Positions 28,590 to 43,500 of a DNA stretch of 53,486 nucleotides are shown piece after piece (position 1 is the stretch's first letter; each line of letters opens with the position of its first letter). Under the pieces are notes generated by a model that had not been told where the DNA came from, ran no database searches, and was given only the letters and a program-made list of their open reading frames with translations. This DNA is from Azolla pinnata (taxonomy: Eukaryota; Streptophyta; Polypodiopsida; Salviniales; Salviniaceae): positions 22,506-75,991 of the forward strand of contig JBBBWG010009557.1 of assembly GCA_037176905.1 (NCBI GenBank), in the 5' to 3' direction. The position numbers and the translations under genes were made by a program.

Positions 28590-31500
28590 TCAGTCGTCAG
28601 AGCCCTTCTTTTCACCAGCCAAGATCCTTGAAATCTGAAGTCCTCTACTGAATGCTTGGTTAAACAAGAGCCGAGACTGGAATTCGGAGATGAATGGAAA
28701 CCATGCTACCAAAGCAACCGGCGTGAAAATCGCGAGCCCAATCATGTAGTCGTAACCTTGTGCGAGTCTTTTTACACAATCCCAGAGCATGAAGTATTCA
28801 ACCACCGGTTTGCATGCTAGAGACAGCTGAATCGGTCAAAACCAAGTCATGGTTAGTTCTAATCAACCACATGGATCAGTATCTGCGGTGATCGTTAGCT
28901 TCGTGAAGGAGATTATTTTCAAAGGACCTATACGAAAGCATACATCATAACATTCTTAAACCAATAAGAAGCACAAAAACTCATGGGAGAGAAATGTCAC
29001 CTGCAATATTGCCCACCCTGTTGGTAGAAAGGCCATCAGGCAAATAAAGAGATCGCTGATAGTGAATGAGAAGAAGGCAAACATGGAAACAAGAATGCCA
29101 ACACATCCTAGGAACAGAACAGCCTTGATCAGCCTGAAAAGAAGATGATAATCTGCAGAAAACCAGTGCCGCATCATGGATTCACCCTGAAAAGATACAG
29201 TTATAATGGAAGTTCAACCTCAGCATATGATCCTTGAAAGAATACCACAAAGGTGTTTACTACAATAGCCCTAAATATTATTGCAAAGAAGTATTTTGGT
29301 TATTTCCCCAAAATGAGCACTTGTCTTGGTATTTTACCCAAACTTGAGGGTCACCTCAGTATGAGATGGAAAACCATAAATCAAATTGCAATACAATGAT
29401 CTGCATGTTTTGAGGTTTAACACTAAAAAAAGATTGCATATATATAACATGAAGCCTCTACCTTTAGCAGCACGAGTACGATCAAAATAAAAAGCCACGA
29501 CCATAAGTAAACCTGAAAAGAAGGCTCTTGGGGATCAGTACTGCTCGGAAATAATCAAATAACTGATAAGAAATTTTTCACATATATGAGATGGAATGAC
29601 CGCACATAACTCACCTTTATTTCAGTGTTTCCTTTCACCATATCCAGGTGGTAGACGAGACCATATTGATAGAGTAAAAATCGAACCGAAAGGAGAACTT
29701 CCCACAAGCATCCTGCAACGCCTGTGTATCGTAAATGTTCTTGTTCTTCATTCCACCAAGACTCCCAGCTTTTGTTTCTAGGAACACCAATACCCCCTCG
29801 TCTCTTCATCCATTGGTTCCAGTTATCCCAATCCTCAACCATCTTCTGCCACTCAAATCCTGAGGGGTTGAAAAAAAAAGGTGAAAACAACCAGGATACC
29901 ACAAGAAACCACATCGAGAATTCGGCTACCATATAAGGAATCACGCCCTTCACCCCCTTGCCATATATACTATAGACCACGAGAAGGATCAGTATTTCCA
30001 GGGCTTTTGTGAAATGGCTACGCGAATATAGTCTATAATTCTCCGCAAACTTCACATGTTTCACTACAAAACTACGCTTTGCTGGCTGGGACTTTGATCC
30101 TCCATGCAATATGGCTCGTCCAAAATAGTGTGTTTTTGTTCCAAGGGAGAAGGTGAAAAAGACAGATGCCAACTGCAGCTGCATGAGGAAGAAGTCTGTC
30201 ACAGCCTTCCAAAATCCACTCTCTAGACCAATCTCCACAACCATTGGAAGTAACATCAGTATACCAAGCTGTACAAGTGCTTGACTGGCTAGCGCTGCTT
30301 CCAATGGGGTGTTGTGCTTCAAATCAGCAATCTCGAGAATGGATGCTTCCACACCACTAAGAGCCAGGTACAGACGCCCATATAAGAAGGAATACGCTGT
30401 GAGCACAACTAGCTGCAATAAAACTACAGTGTATTAACTGCAGGCAAAATTAGCATTAACAAACAAGTTGTTCAGTGTACACATAATGTGTGCAGCCAAG
30501 ATACACTTCTCAGCATTCTTTTGTCTCACCATTGAGCTGAAATACTGCCCTATAGTTGTATAATAGCATGACAACATCCGGAAGAAATCAAAATGATGAC
30601 CAAGCCGATATATATCTCTGCTTATTGCCTGTTCTGCATTCCCATTTGCAAGTTTTGCTTCAAATTTTGAAATTTGGTTCAATCCCACATCACGCCCCTT
30701 CCCAACTTGAATGTATTCATGATGCGTGACATTCCCTTGCCGCAATGTAGAATTGAAACCTGTTTGGAAATTTATAATTAGAAAGCAGCCATGGATCTCA
30801 AGTATATCTGCAGCTTTTACAGATAATGCTTTTGCAGCAGTTCAGTTCACCAGGAATGCACTATATTTAAATAACCTGCAAATATATCTTCGCTCAAGTT
30901 GATAACTTTTGATGCTTTGCATATTCCACCCCTAGTGATGTGAAACAATCTATCAAATACGTCGGGGTGCCCATAATGGAACCGAGTTCTAAAATAATGT
31001 TACAATCTTATGTTAGCAAGCGCAGTTATATAAATGGCAACGAAGATACTCAAAAAATACCAGGAACTCAGAACAGTAATTTCTTACTTCAGTTTATCTA
31101 GAATCCGCTGTTCAATTGTAAAGAATGTATTTTCCTGTCTCGACATAAAAAGGCCTAGTGATGACACACTAACACACAGAAGATACGTCACACAAAAAAA
31201 GTTTCAGTTTGTAAACAATGGCCCAGTTATAACTTATGTTAAAATTAGAAAAATAACATTTTCAGATTTAGAAGAGCACTACATTACTATAAATTATATC
31301 ATTTGTAGTGTTCTTTTATACCTCCCTGTGAAAATGTTTTCTCTCATGCCCAATATAGTTGGACACCGTGCTCCATGCTTTACGGTAAATTCCTGAAGAA
31401 GATTACGTATCTTCAAAGCTTCCTCCAGGTAGTTATCCTGTCATTATAATATTTAAAAATATTAAAAGAAGACAATCCGCAACCAGTGGACTGCTTAGCA

Positions 31501-34500
31501 TGCCTGCTGTTCTGTGATTGATGTGGCTTAGGTAGGGATAAATGGGTACCTGATTCACGTCTATTGCTTGCAATGCTTCACCACGTGTAAAGATAATGGC
31601 ATGGTTCTGATTCTCAGGTTTGCCTTCACCAAGGATTGGGGGACCTGGAAGTTTGATTCGGTAGATTTCCTGCAAAATAGGAAAACTGTTCAATTCCACC
31701 AGAATTTACAGCATCTCCACTTCACTTGGATTGTATACTTTATTGTCATACTAGCTATAGCATGTATGGAACTATGCATTAGTTCACTATATATGCAACT
31801 AGATTTATCTGAATTTCCTCATCTTCCAAGAATTGACCTCCTGTGTGTAGACTTAGTATACTATTAAATAAGAAATTGAAACTATCACTTAAATCACAAA
31901 GATAAACTGCTAGAATTATTCGTCATATCAGCCAACTGTATCATAGAGCACCTGGGAGTGATAGCACATGTATAAACAATACAATTGGTTATTGGTTCCT
32001 ACCAATGGATGTGTCCTTCGCTAGGTTTTATGCTAACTTTCACATTAGTATAATCGAAGTTAGTCGTTACAGGGGACTGATACAATTTCCCCTTCTCATC
32101 CAAAAGGAGTTCCTAGAGAGTTTGTATTGGATCTCAACACCAATGGAGCAAGTTAGTTTTCATAATTAAGCTGCTGTATGTTGTTTGGGTCTACTTGCCC
32201 ACCCTGCAGTTAATGTAACAGAAATGACCTGTCCTGAATGCCACTATAAACTTAGCCAGCACACACCACTTTGCTCCATTCTCTTATCGTGGGCTAAGTT
32301 TTCCCAAAAGAACCCAGAGCTTGTAGGCTTTCAATCAGCGGATAAAATTGAGCTTCATATAGATTTGATATTTAAATTCATGTCCATTGGGGTATGAGGG
32401 GTCAATTATGAAATTCAGTACCATTATATTATCAGGTTCCAAAATCAAATCAATGAACTAACAATTTGAGATGATAATCGGCATAAAGAAAGCAGGAAAC
32501 TACCTCATCCAAACCATTCACAGCTTTCACCAGTACTGAAAAGTATTCTTTACCCTTCTCCCTTGTCTCTCTTTCATCAATATATGCAACCCTCAAAGAA
32601 GGGTACCTACAAAACATGAAAATAATTAAAAGGTGACATGTTATATAATTAAAATTTTCCAGAAATAAAGATATTTAGATTTCTTACTCCACCATTAGAC
32701 TTAATATATCAGCTGCATGTTGATCTCCTAAACGTTTCTGTGTTCCATAATCCTCACAAGAGATGACATATGTAAACTTCGTACTGACCACTGCTTCAAG
32801 TTTGGATATGTGTTCCGAGACACTATCATGTGCATTTGGGCCATCCAGTTCCTCTGACCATATACGAGGAAACAACTTAGAAAGATATGATTATCATAGT
32901 ACCACTTCATGCAGGAAATGAGAAGACACAATCTAGGTTTGAATCCACACATAATAACTAAGCACTCAAGCCGTGTGCAATAGGGCTCTGTGTTATTTGT
33001 TGCAGCTTCAGTTTTATCATGTAGAAATCAGCAGCGCCACAGCTCTGAGTGGCTCATGACAACTGGTAGATTCAAGTAATCAGCACCTCCGTTTGGGGTT
33101 CGACATATCAAATCATATGATATGAAGCATTGTGATAAACAGTTGTACAGTTTTATTGCTTTCTGAGGTCAGATGCTAGAGATTTAAAAGAAAATGGTAA
33201 GCGTGCTCAGATTCGATGAAGGATATCCCGTAAAAATGGCATGTTCACAAGTTCCTTGTATTTAGGAAATTGCCTCCTTTTGTTTGCATACTTAAATAAT
33301 ATTGTAATGATTGCATATTTGGATTCTTTTATTACCAAGAAGATTTCCAAACATGCTTCAGAAAAATTATGCAAGATTATTGAAAAAAGGATGCGTATAG
33401 AGATGGACTCGTTTTTTCTACCTTGCTCCAAGAGGTTATTCAATGCCCGCCAATAATACATCATTCCCTTCACTACAAAAAAGACGGATGTCATACATCA
33501 TAATAATAAATTGTGAGAAAAAAATAGAGTATTAAGGCATTTATAGCATTGAAGTACCTGTCCGGAATAAAGTTTGTCCCCTAGATGATGCCCAATGTCT
33601 TAATTCAACCTCATTTTGACCTTTCCAAAATTCAGGGTCATGTAACTGATCCCCAAGACTTTCAAAACCTAGTCGTTCCAAAAAATTCTCCCACTGATCT
33701 ATAAAATTAAATACTTCCGATTTAACTGTAATTCAATGCAAGATGTATGTTTAAGTGTATTTACTTTTAAATATCGAGAAATAAAGAAAAAGAATATGAA
33801 AACCTGGATATATTTTTCGGAGGTAAAACAAAGTAGAAACGCCATCCTCATTGTCCTTGTAAATCTGCTCCTTCGTGTAGATTGTGTCTCCCTTATAGTA
33901 AGGAGTAAGAACACTTCCAAATCACATAAAAGAGAAAACTTTAATGATATCCAAACCTATTAACAAACCAAAAAACAATACAAGTTTCTGACAGAAGCCT
34001 GAGAGACAAAAACACTTCCAAGACATTAAAAGGCTTTTCTTTTAAATGCATTCCTTTTTTGGATTGGGGCACAAGATGGATAATCCCATGAGAATCCCTC
34101 TGTCTCGTCTTTGAGAGAAAAAAAAAACTCTAAGTCACTTTGGGAGTGGAAGAAGCTTTTCACGGAACCTGAAAGCTCTTAACGAGAAGAATGGAGATGA
34201 GGATGGGCTAGCTAATGGTCAAGGACCTTAAGGCACAGGTCAGTGGCAATATTTGATGGAGTATAGCGAGGATGAGGTGCAGTGGACAATTTTGGGGCGA
34301 TTTAGGTAATAATAGCAGCATGAAACGAGGAGAATTGTAGTGAGTACCTGAAACCCACTCTACTTCTGCCAAGATAGATGTGTGCAGGTGCAGATAATGG
34401 CGTTTGCTACCGTGTGATGGCATCTTGATCCAGATACCACTAGTCTTGATTGAGTTGGGACTTTGGAGTGCAAAATCATTAGTTTGTCTGTACAACTATC

Positions 34501-37500
34501 CTGTTCTTTCAGTATATTCTGAAATTGGAATGTTCAATATTTATGCATAACATGGTGGACTCGCTTGAAGGTTCCTCTCAGAGAAGCAGTAGAGAAACAG
34601 TCTCACTACTATTCGTGCAGGTATTCTCGAAGAATATTTGATGTAGATGACAAGCAAAGAAGCCTACTTTGTTTCAATGGCCATTAGCTCACAAGGCAAT
34701 GGCTGTGGGTGAATCGGAAAGATAAACAGGTCATGCTATGAATTGCATGAGATGTAATGACCCATGCGAGTCTATCAAGCACTGTATGGGGGAGTGTATA
34801 AAGGTACAACGGGTACATTTTTATCTCGAGACAAAAATGCAAGGCAGAACTAGATATAGAGGTAAACGCATCTACCACCCCAGACATGGGGAGTTATAAT
34901 TTAAACAAATAATATGTTGCAGAATGCTCATTTTCATCCCATAGGAAGATTTATGTGAGGTTAAAACTCACGATGGATATGAGAACAAGTAATCACCCAA
35001 CGGAAAAAGGTATGCAACATCCCCCATCTGGTAAGGATAATACAAAATTATAGAGACACACACTTACAGGGAAAAAACTGCTATTGTATTACAGATATCT
35101 ACTAAGGATAGTGCATTGCAGGCATAATCTGGTCAGGATCTATCAGATCAAGTTCTTCCAGGCATAATAATTGGCACAATCCTCAATAAGTACATAGAAT
35201 TGCTGGATGCCTTTGAGTTTAACAAGTAAGGAGAAAGCAATGCATCTTATTTATATTGCTTCTTCATTCACTGCTCTTACATCAAACAACAGAGAAACAC
35301 AATTATTGCTGGAAAATTACCTAAACAAGGAAAAAAAATACATTCTCTTTTGTTTACAACATCTACTTCCAAGTGCAAAGAGAAAAACATACCTAAAAGA
35401 AAGCATATTGCGCACCGGAGGAGGTTTAGGCATCTCCATGAATAAGGAATTAGTGAAAAATGTCATACGCCTCTGTGCTTCACGATCTGAAGGCACATCC
35501 ATTGCAGATTCTTTTGTTTTAAGGAGCAAGAGAAGACGATTAATCTACAACAAAATAAATATCAAAGAATTTAACAGAAAATCTTAACATTAATTAAACT
35601 CAAGTCCAAGTCTTAAAATGCCAAGCCATAATCATACTTGCTCCCTCCAAGCCTCAGATTCTACAAGTGAATAATTAACAGCTTCATCAGCAGTGAATAT
35701 AAGCTTTGGCTTGTCATCTGATTCTGCTCTCCCATGGGGATGCCCGAGCTTAAATCTATGCAAACAAAAATTGTTATGGTGCATAACCATTTCTGCAAAG
35801 TATCCAGCATGATACACTTAAAAGCAAGCTAACTCCTTATCATGGATAGAAATGAAACTAATCATACTTTTCTGCCACTGGAAAGTATTGCTTCTGTATA
35901 TTATCAATCTCTTCAATGATAGCAGAGCAGTGTTCCCCCACCATGATATCCCTTGTGGTTATTTCAACCATATCTTGTAGTAGACGGATGGCATTGTTAG
36001 ATAGCTCATCCCTTGAGCTTTCATCCTGAAATAATGTCATTAATAACTTAGTGTTTGTGCACAGTATGCTTTAAAAACTTGACAAGACCTGGAGGACAGC
36101 ATATTTACCGAATGTAAGGTTTTCAGCGTTTCAAGGAGCTCAACAAATTTTTTGACTAAACTTTCGATCTTCTTAATGTTGAACCATTCTATAAACTTTC
36201 CTTCGTCGATGCTTTTGGTGACTCCAGCTAGAATTGCCATTACTATGCTAAAACATGAACGTCTAATTTCAGCACACTCAGGTCATCACAAAAAGGAAGC
36301 AGAAGTAAATGTCCGTAGCATTAAAGGAAACCACACAGTTTAGAAATATTTATTGGCATACCATGCAGGTCATCAAAGGTTCAGTCTGTCTGGGAGATAT
36401 ATAATTGTCCACATACAGTTAAAGGACATCTATCTTTTGATCCCTCACAGGTCATTTGAGTGTTCCATAATGCAATACTCTTAATGAAGATAGGAGATGC
36501 GATATGCCATAGGGAGAACATGGAAGACAGATTAAAATTTGAACTGGCCCAAGATGGATAGCAAATTATGAGCAAATATAAAACATATTAACGGAAGGGA
36601 CAATAATGGTTCAACATGTTGTATCCTATGCTCCATCGTCAGGTCACATGGATGCTAGCCATATGAACTATGGCCTTGTCACCCTTAACCCTTGTTGGAG
36701 ATCTTTCAAAAAGAAGATATTTCAGTCCATCAGAACTGAGGCAAGCAAGAATTTGTAGCCAGCAAAATATTTTCATCACATATTTTGAATTGTAGCTCCC
36801 AGAGGCAGGGAAACCATGTAAGGGATACTAACTTGTTTGGCCTTTTTGCCTCTTAAAAGAGGGTAGTAGAGTTGTAATTATAGATTCAAACAGGGGATCT
36901 TAGAGCGTGATATGACATGCTAGATTTGCATTCTTTTGCAGCTCCAAACGATCTCTAGAGGGACCTTGAACGTCTTTGTACTCCTTAATCTCTTGCCTAT
37001 CATAGTAGGTGTTATTGAGCCAGAAGCACAATTTAAGGAGGAACGAAGAGAAAAGGAAGATGTTGTTATGGGCATAACTTTAGGGAACCAATTTATAAGG
37101 AAGGCTAATTTAAATGGTTTTAAGGGTAGGATAAGTGAGAAACCAATTATCCTAAGACTGGGACAAACCTATATGGTCACTAGATAGGCGTGAACGTACC
37201 TAGTGGTCAGGTAGCCCTAGAAGTTTGACCTATATAAAGGGAACTAATTGCTTCCTTTTATTATGGCATCTTGAGACGTTATGAAGACTCTCTTGGTGCG
37301 TCTAGGCTCTCCATCATCAGATCCATCATTGTCAAGCTTTCGAGCTATAACCTATGGTGATTATCTATGGTATGGGATATAAATAGTACTTCGCTCCTTC
37401 ACTCATGGGTGGCTGGTGTGGTTAATCATCCTTAATCCACTCTCTTTTCTCTAATACTGCTCATTATTAATAGATCCGTATAGATATAACATGGAAACAC

Positions 37501-40500
37501 CCCTAAGAAGAAGGCACCATGGAAGGAAGGAAATATACAATTGGAACGGGGAGCCTTAGATCAAAAAAGTAGACAAGAAAAGGGAGAGGGCAACCACAAT
37601 GGGAATTCTGGCTAGGACTTGTATATAAATCCCAAAGGACCTCTTGTCTTGTGTTCTCTTATCGTGCCTCAAAATTTCCTTGAAGAAAAGCAGAGGAGAG
37701 AATTCTGTTATCAGCAGGGATCATGGCTGGCAATGAGGTGGCCGAGGAAGCTGCTATTCACCACACAGCACCACCCTTCACCAAATGTACCCAAGTGAAC
37801 CTCCTACACCAGGCTAGTTGTACCAAAGGCTGGCACAAGACGGACCTGAAGATGTGTCAGCACAACAATCAAGTACCTGCACACCTTGGCAGTTTAATTG
37901 CGAAGCAGAATATGGAAAAGGAAAAATGCTCCTCCATGGCCATTCCTGGCATCAGTCAGGGTCCACACAAGAAACTTGTTTTCTATGCGACTCAATGTTG
38001 CGTACTCTATGACTTCTTGTTGGAGGTAGCACAAGAGACTTGGACTCGTGAGCTGATTCATGTGTACTTCCAATCAACTATATTGGGCAACTCTTACGGA
38101 CGAATTGGGATACATTTTCAGCACTCAAAGCTTCATGCTCACATTTCAGCAACAACTAAAGGCTTCAACCTTCACCTTCGTGGCTACAGCTACTACAATT
38201 GCACTTGCTATTACCGTGATGGAGCAATTTCCTAGAGATGAAAACTCTGAGGATGAACAACTGCTTAACCGAGGCCAAGTAACAGAATCCAAAGTTTGCA
38301 AAAATTCCTTAAGCTCACTCAATTTGACCAGTCAATCTAACTACAGTTAAAATGTGATTCTTTTGGTAAAGAACCCAGTGTATCACGCTCAATCTAAGCA
38401 CATCAAAGTTCAATATCACTATGGTTGTGTCCAATCAAGCTCCCTAAGCAATTCCTGATGCAATCACCAAGGGTCTGCCAACCACATGCTTCCAACTTTT
38501 AAGCCAATCTATAGGCATCCAACAAACTAAGCTAACATTTTCTTTTTTCCCAGCTACTACATATTCGATTCCATCTTGTAGCCTTTTTTGTCGTTAATGA
38601 ACCTACAAGTAATAATTCTCCTAGTACTAGAGCAGGGAATATATTTGACAAAAGAAGTGTAGTATATTTTTTCATCATTACATGGAAATGCTTAATGAGT
38701 ACCGTATTATTATTTAGGCGTTCAACAAAGTAAGATTTTATAAATGCATTGAAAAGTAAGAGAAATAATCACTCATGATGACTACATGTAATCATGCATT
38801 GAAACCATCGAAAAAAGAAGCAACGATGACTTAACAGAAACCAAGAAGAAGAGATTTGAATTTTTTTTTAAAATTGATGATAGGCATGTGAACAAACAAG
38901 GAGGCAAATACAGCATGAAAATCTCCCAGAAAATCAGTACATGATGAAATAGGCGTAAACCCCATGACCTTTCCTATCTGGGAAAACTTTCATGAGATGA
39001 GGTATGAATGTAAGGCCGTCAGAGGGTACGGATGCACATGTTTGTTTGAGGCATAGTTTGCAATGTGCACTCAGCAGGCCCTATGAATAGACATAAATAA
39101 ATATTCTCATCTACTCGTAAAAAATGCTTACCGCTTTTCGGGGACCCCAGTAATCAGGTGGTCTAGAAGAAGTTTGAAAAGCTCATAGCATTCTTCAACA
39201 GCAACAGCTGTAAAATCTGCTGCTGAAATTCGCTTCCAAACTTGAGCTTGATCCTTACCTTCAAGCTCCGTTTTAGTTAGCATATTCAATGCTAGAGGTA
39301 ACTGAACAACAGGTAACCAGTTATGTCTGCTTAAGCTGCAAATGTGTTTTTATTCAAGTAGAATCTTGGCTAAAAATACAATACCTTGCTAGTAAGTAAA
39401 AATGGAGGCCACTGTTTGGAATCTATTTTTAAGACCTGACCATATGTAAATTCTGGTACCAGGAGTAATTCTAGCTCTCTGCATTTACAATGTGTGAAAA
39501 TACAAACTAAATTTTCGGTTGGAGTTTAACTTTTTACTTTTAGTTTATTAAAACTATATACCTGTTGCTGATAATATCTACAAGTCTGAAGCTATGGATA
39601 ATTTGATTCCATAACCTTGCAAATTTCAAATAATCAGATTTGTTACTGGAAGCCTACAGTATGATATCTTTGTATCAGTATTCTCTTGGCAATGCTTTAT
39701 CAAACGGTTGGCTCTTAAATTTAGTAAATAAATATCTTAAGACAGCAAACTTTTATACTAACTGAACATCACTCCTGGATTCCAATCAAAGAAATAAGCT
39801 AATACCTCCTGTGCTGAAAACAGGTTTTCAACAAAGGCTTGGGGTAGTTTGATAAATCTTGAACGCAGCATCCGTGAAGTACGAACCTATGTTTGAAAAA
39901 ATTCATACAGAATATATGGTACTTTTAATAGTAATAACTAGCTATATGAACTTAAGCTAAATGAAAGAAGCAACGAAATGGTACAAAGCACATCTTGAAA
40001 ACGGCACGAGGTTTTATGTTATATTTAGTCTTTAATATTCTTTCTTCCTCGTTTGGTCCTACAGATTATTTTGGCCTCTTAAAAGACACTAGTATTTCTT
40101 TGTTTTGTTGTATCCACTGCCTTGTGATCATGTCTTTGATATTATAGAATATGCACATGGGTATATAAGGAGACACATGAGTTAGGATATAGTTATTTGT
40201 CATGAATGTAAGCTGCATCCATTGGAACCATTGTCCTTATTATCAATAACCCATACGCACCAAAAAGAAAAAAGATATATTAAAGGCTGATATTGCCCAT
40301 GAGACAGCACACAATAATGTCTGTGGATCCAATTGCAATGTGTAGCTCTTTAGAGTTTCCTTTGTGGACCTAAATCCATAGATAACATGCATCCACATCC
40401 TTATGTACCACACCCATCCAATGATGTTCTCCTTTGTACAACATAGCCGCTCCTTCGAAGCCTCTAGTGATTTTTGGGTGTATGTGGTTATGACCGGAAT

Positions 40501-43500
40501 ACTAACTCCCATCTGTATCCATGAACATTGAGAAGTTTAATATCAATACATTGGTGGGTCTGATAATATCGTTGTGTTTGAGGGTGCCTTTAAAATAGCC
40601 ATTATCTGTCCTTAGAGAGCCATTGCACTTCCACACCATCATCAATAAGGTCACATCTGTCCTACAATATCATGCAACTCTCTTTTTGGTAATAATGACC
40701 TAAACGTCTCTATAATGAGCTATTTTCCCTCTTTTATTACAACCAATACTTCAGGCATAGTTTCTTTATGTTGCACTACTTGAGTAGAATTAGATCTTCA
40801 CCTAGATCTATTTTGTTTTCTGTAAGTGCTTTTTGCTTGGATAGAAAAGTTGTTGTCTTTTTAATATCCATGAATCGGATTATTCAAGTTTAGGTTTAAC
40901 CTTATCTTTGCCCACTCGAAGCAATGAGAATATCCAATGCCTTGGTCGTCGTTCTTAAATTCTCATCATTTTGTTAAAGGCTTCCTTTTTCAGTCCACTC
41001 AATGGTGTATTTATATCGTCTAAACTTTCTTCTTAGACTCTTCATCTAGTGTTGGATTCATCAGCACCACCTTATCTACGATTGGTCCTTTTTGTTTTTT
41101 TACTACTTCAATCCAAGGGGCATTTAACTTCATTTTAAGCATGCTCAATTTGGGTTTGGGCATCTTTTGCTACCTTTGCTTATGTCTTCATGTTCTTCTC
41201 CACATTTTGTTTTACTACAATGATGCATTTTTCAGTTGTATGATGACCTTTCTCAAGATCTATTTTAATGCTTACTTTTAAATCATTTCAACTGATCTTT
41301 CATCTCTAAATTTGATTTACCTATAATACTCTTGATATCAATTTGTAAAAATTCTAGCAATTCTAGCTTAATAAGCACATACATTTCTATTTTCTGTTTT
41401 TCTTGCTCTCTTCTCATTTCATCTTTTAAGGCTCCCTGTTTTGTTTTAGCTAGCTAATATCGACATTCATCTTTGGTTTCTCTATCTTCTTGTGCATGTC
41501 CCCCTTTCATGGCTCTTTCTATATCATCTAGCATGCAATCAACTTCTTAGGCTAGAGTATGCAATTTCGTTTAATTTTAGGTGTCTCAAACAATAGCTTT
41601 CATTCATAAGATATCCAACCAATCACATGAAAGGCTTTTACATTAGGCCTTCGAAGCATCTATGGAACTTCATGAGATAGGAGTTGGGAACTATATTAAG
41701 TTGGCTTTTTAAGAATGGCTTGGATATTAATAATTTAATCCCTCTCAAATATAATTATAATAATACACAAGTTTAATATGTCAAAAAAACAAAATAAAGT
41801 GATTCAACAAGCCCTTTGGCAAATATATACTCGACAAAAATGAATACGCCCACTAAAGCCCCTTCCATCTATATTGTCTTATTATAAAGTGCGGTTCTCA
41901 AAATTGGGTTCTACTAAACGACCAAGATATCTTGATGTTTTTTGACACATGAATTGAGGGTTGTTATTGTCAACTCCAAGTTCATCTCACCAATTAGACG
42001 TTGAGGTTAGTTGTGCTACTAAAGTGCGGAATGAAGAGAGACTATATAAGTTATGTCAATTAGAGGTAGAATGTAAGGAAACTTTTATGTCGATACCCAA
42101 CTTATACAAATATTAAAGAAAAATATAGAAATATCTTTGGAACAACCCCTTCTTCATGACACACAATAAACTATGCAGACTATAAGAAACTAGGAAAATA
42201 CATCCTTGAACTTTAAAAACATAGACAGAGTTTGTTAAAGGACATTATTGTCTCTTATACTAAATGTAAACAACCTCTTAGACTTTCTTCCTAGGGAACA
42301 AAAATTTCAATAAATATTGATACAAACATTATATTAGGCCCATCAAATGCAGAAGTGGAGATATTCAAGAAATTAGACAATGTGAATTGTCTCGCCTAAG
42401 AGCTATGCTTGGACTAGAACCAAATGGCGCAATTACATCATTGTCCACGCCATTGTTTCTCACGCTTCTCTTTTAGAGACTTGGATGGCTATAGTCTTCC
42501 ATTATAGACTATGTCTTATAGACCACAAACACTGTGCTTACATATCATTTTCTTTCTTTTCTTTCTAGACATTATAAAACATGATATTTTCCCAATGCTT
42601 CATCATTGAACTCTCACATATGAGTGGATAAACAAAAATTATTGTATACTTTGTCTCATGGGCCATATTGGCCTAAGAAGTCGTTAATATATCTTTCTTT
42701 TTTTCAATCTTCTTTAATTTTCCATACCGTGCACCATTTCTTTCTTTCAATGATGTCTTCTAGGAGTCTTCCATGGATTCCCATCTTCCTAGAAATCTAA
42801 GCCCATGCGTTCATTTCTTGTCCATTTGGAATCTACTAACCCAAGGATGAGATGGCAGCTATCGAGATTGAGAGAGATTAGATACAAGAAAAACTAGGTC
42901 AGGTTAAGTCAAAAGACCAAGTTTAGATCAACGTAGAGGTTAGGTCAAAGACATAAGTATTAGGGTTTAGGGTCTTTGACCATTTATGACCCTAAAACCT
43001 AAACCCCCCACGAGAGATTAGGTCAGAAATGCAGCAATTAGGTCAAAAGCACAGAGAACAGGTCAAGGATTAGGTCAGAAACGCAGAGATTAGGTCAGAG
43101 ATCAGGTCGAGAATTAGTTCAGAAACGCAGAGCTTAGGTCAAGGAGCTGGTCAAAGAGGGAGCAAGTCAGGGTTTTATATGGAAAGTGGAGAAGTTGCTG
43201 AAGAAATAAAACACACAACTGCAAAAGCTAATTAACAAAGAATTAACTCAACTTTCTTCAGCAACATCACTCCTGACGCTACAAGTTAAGAAGGCTATGT
43301 GGACCAACTCAAGTTGAAGTTTCAACTATTTTACATGCATAGAAAGCTCAATTTTACTTGAATGTGTTGTGTTTAGTTATTATACTTAATGCTTTTGCTC
43401 TAAAAGACATTACAGATCTCACATTGCAATCTCTAGTTTGAGAACCTAGGTTAGGTTTTGCTTCTTCAAGGTGTTAGTACATTTCTTTTGTTCTTATGTT

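Noticed and set aside
40243-40512. 89-codon - strand frame in the large callose synthase intron
   Set aside because: No family feature, flanked by stops, and it lies in an intron of an intact gene.
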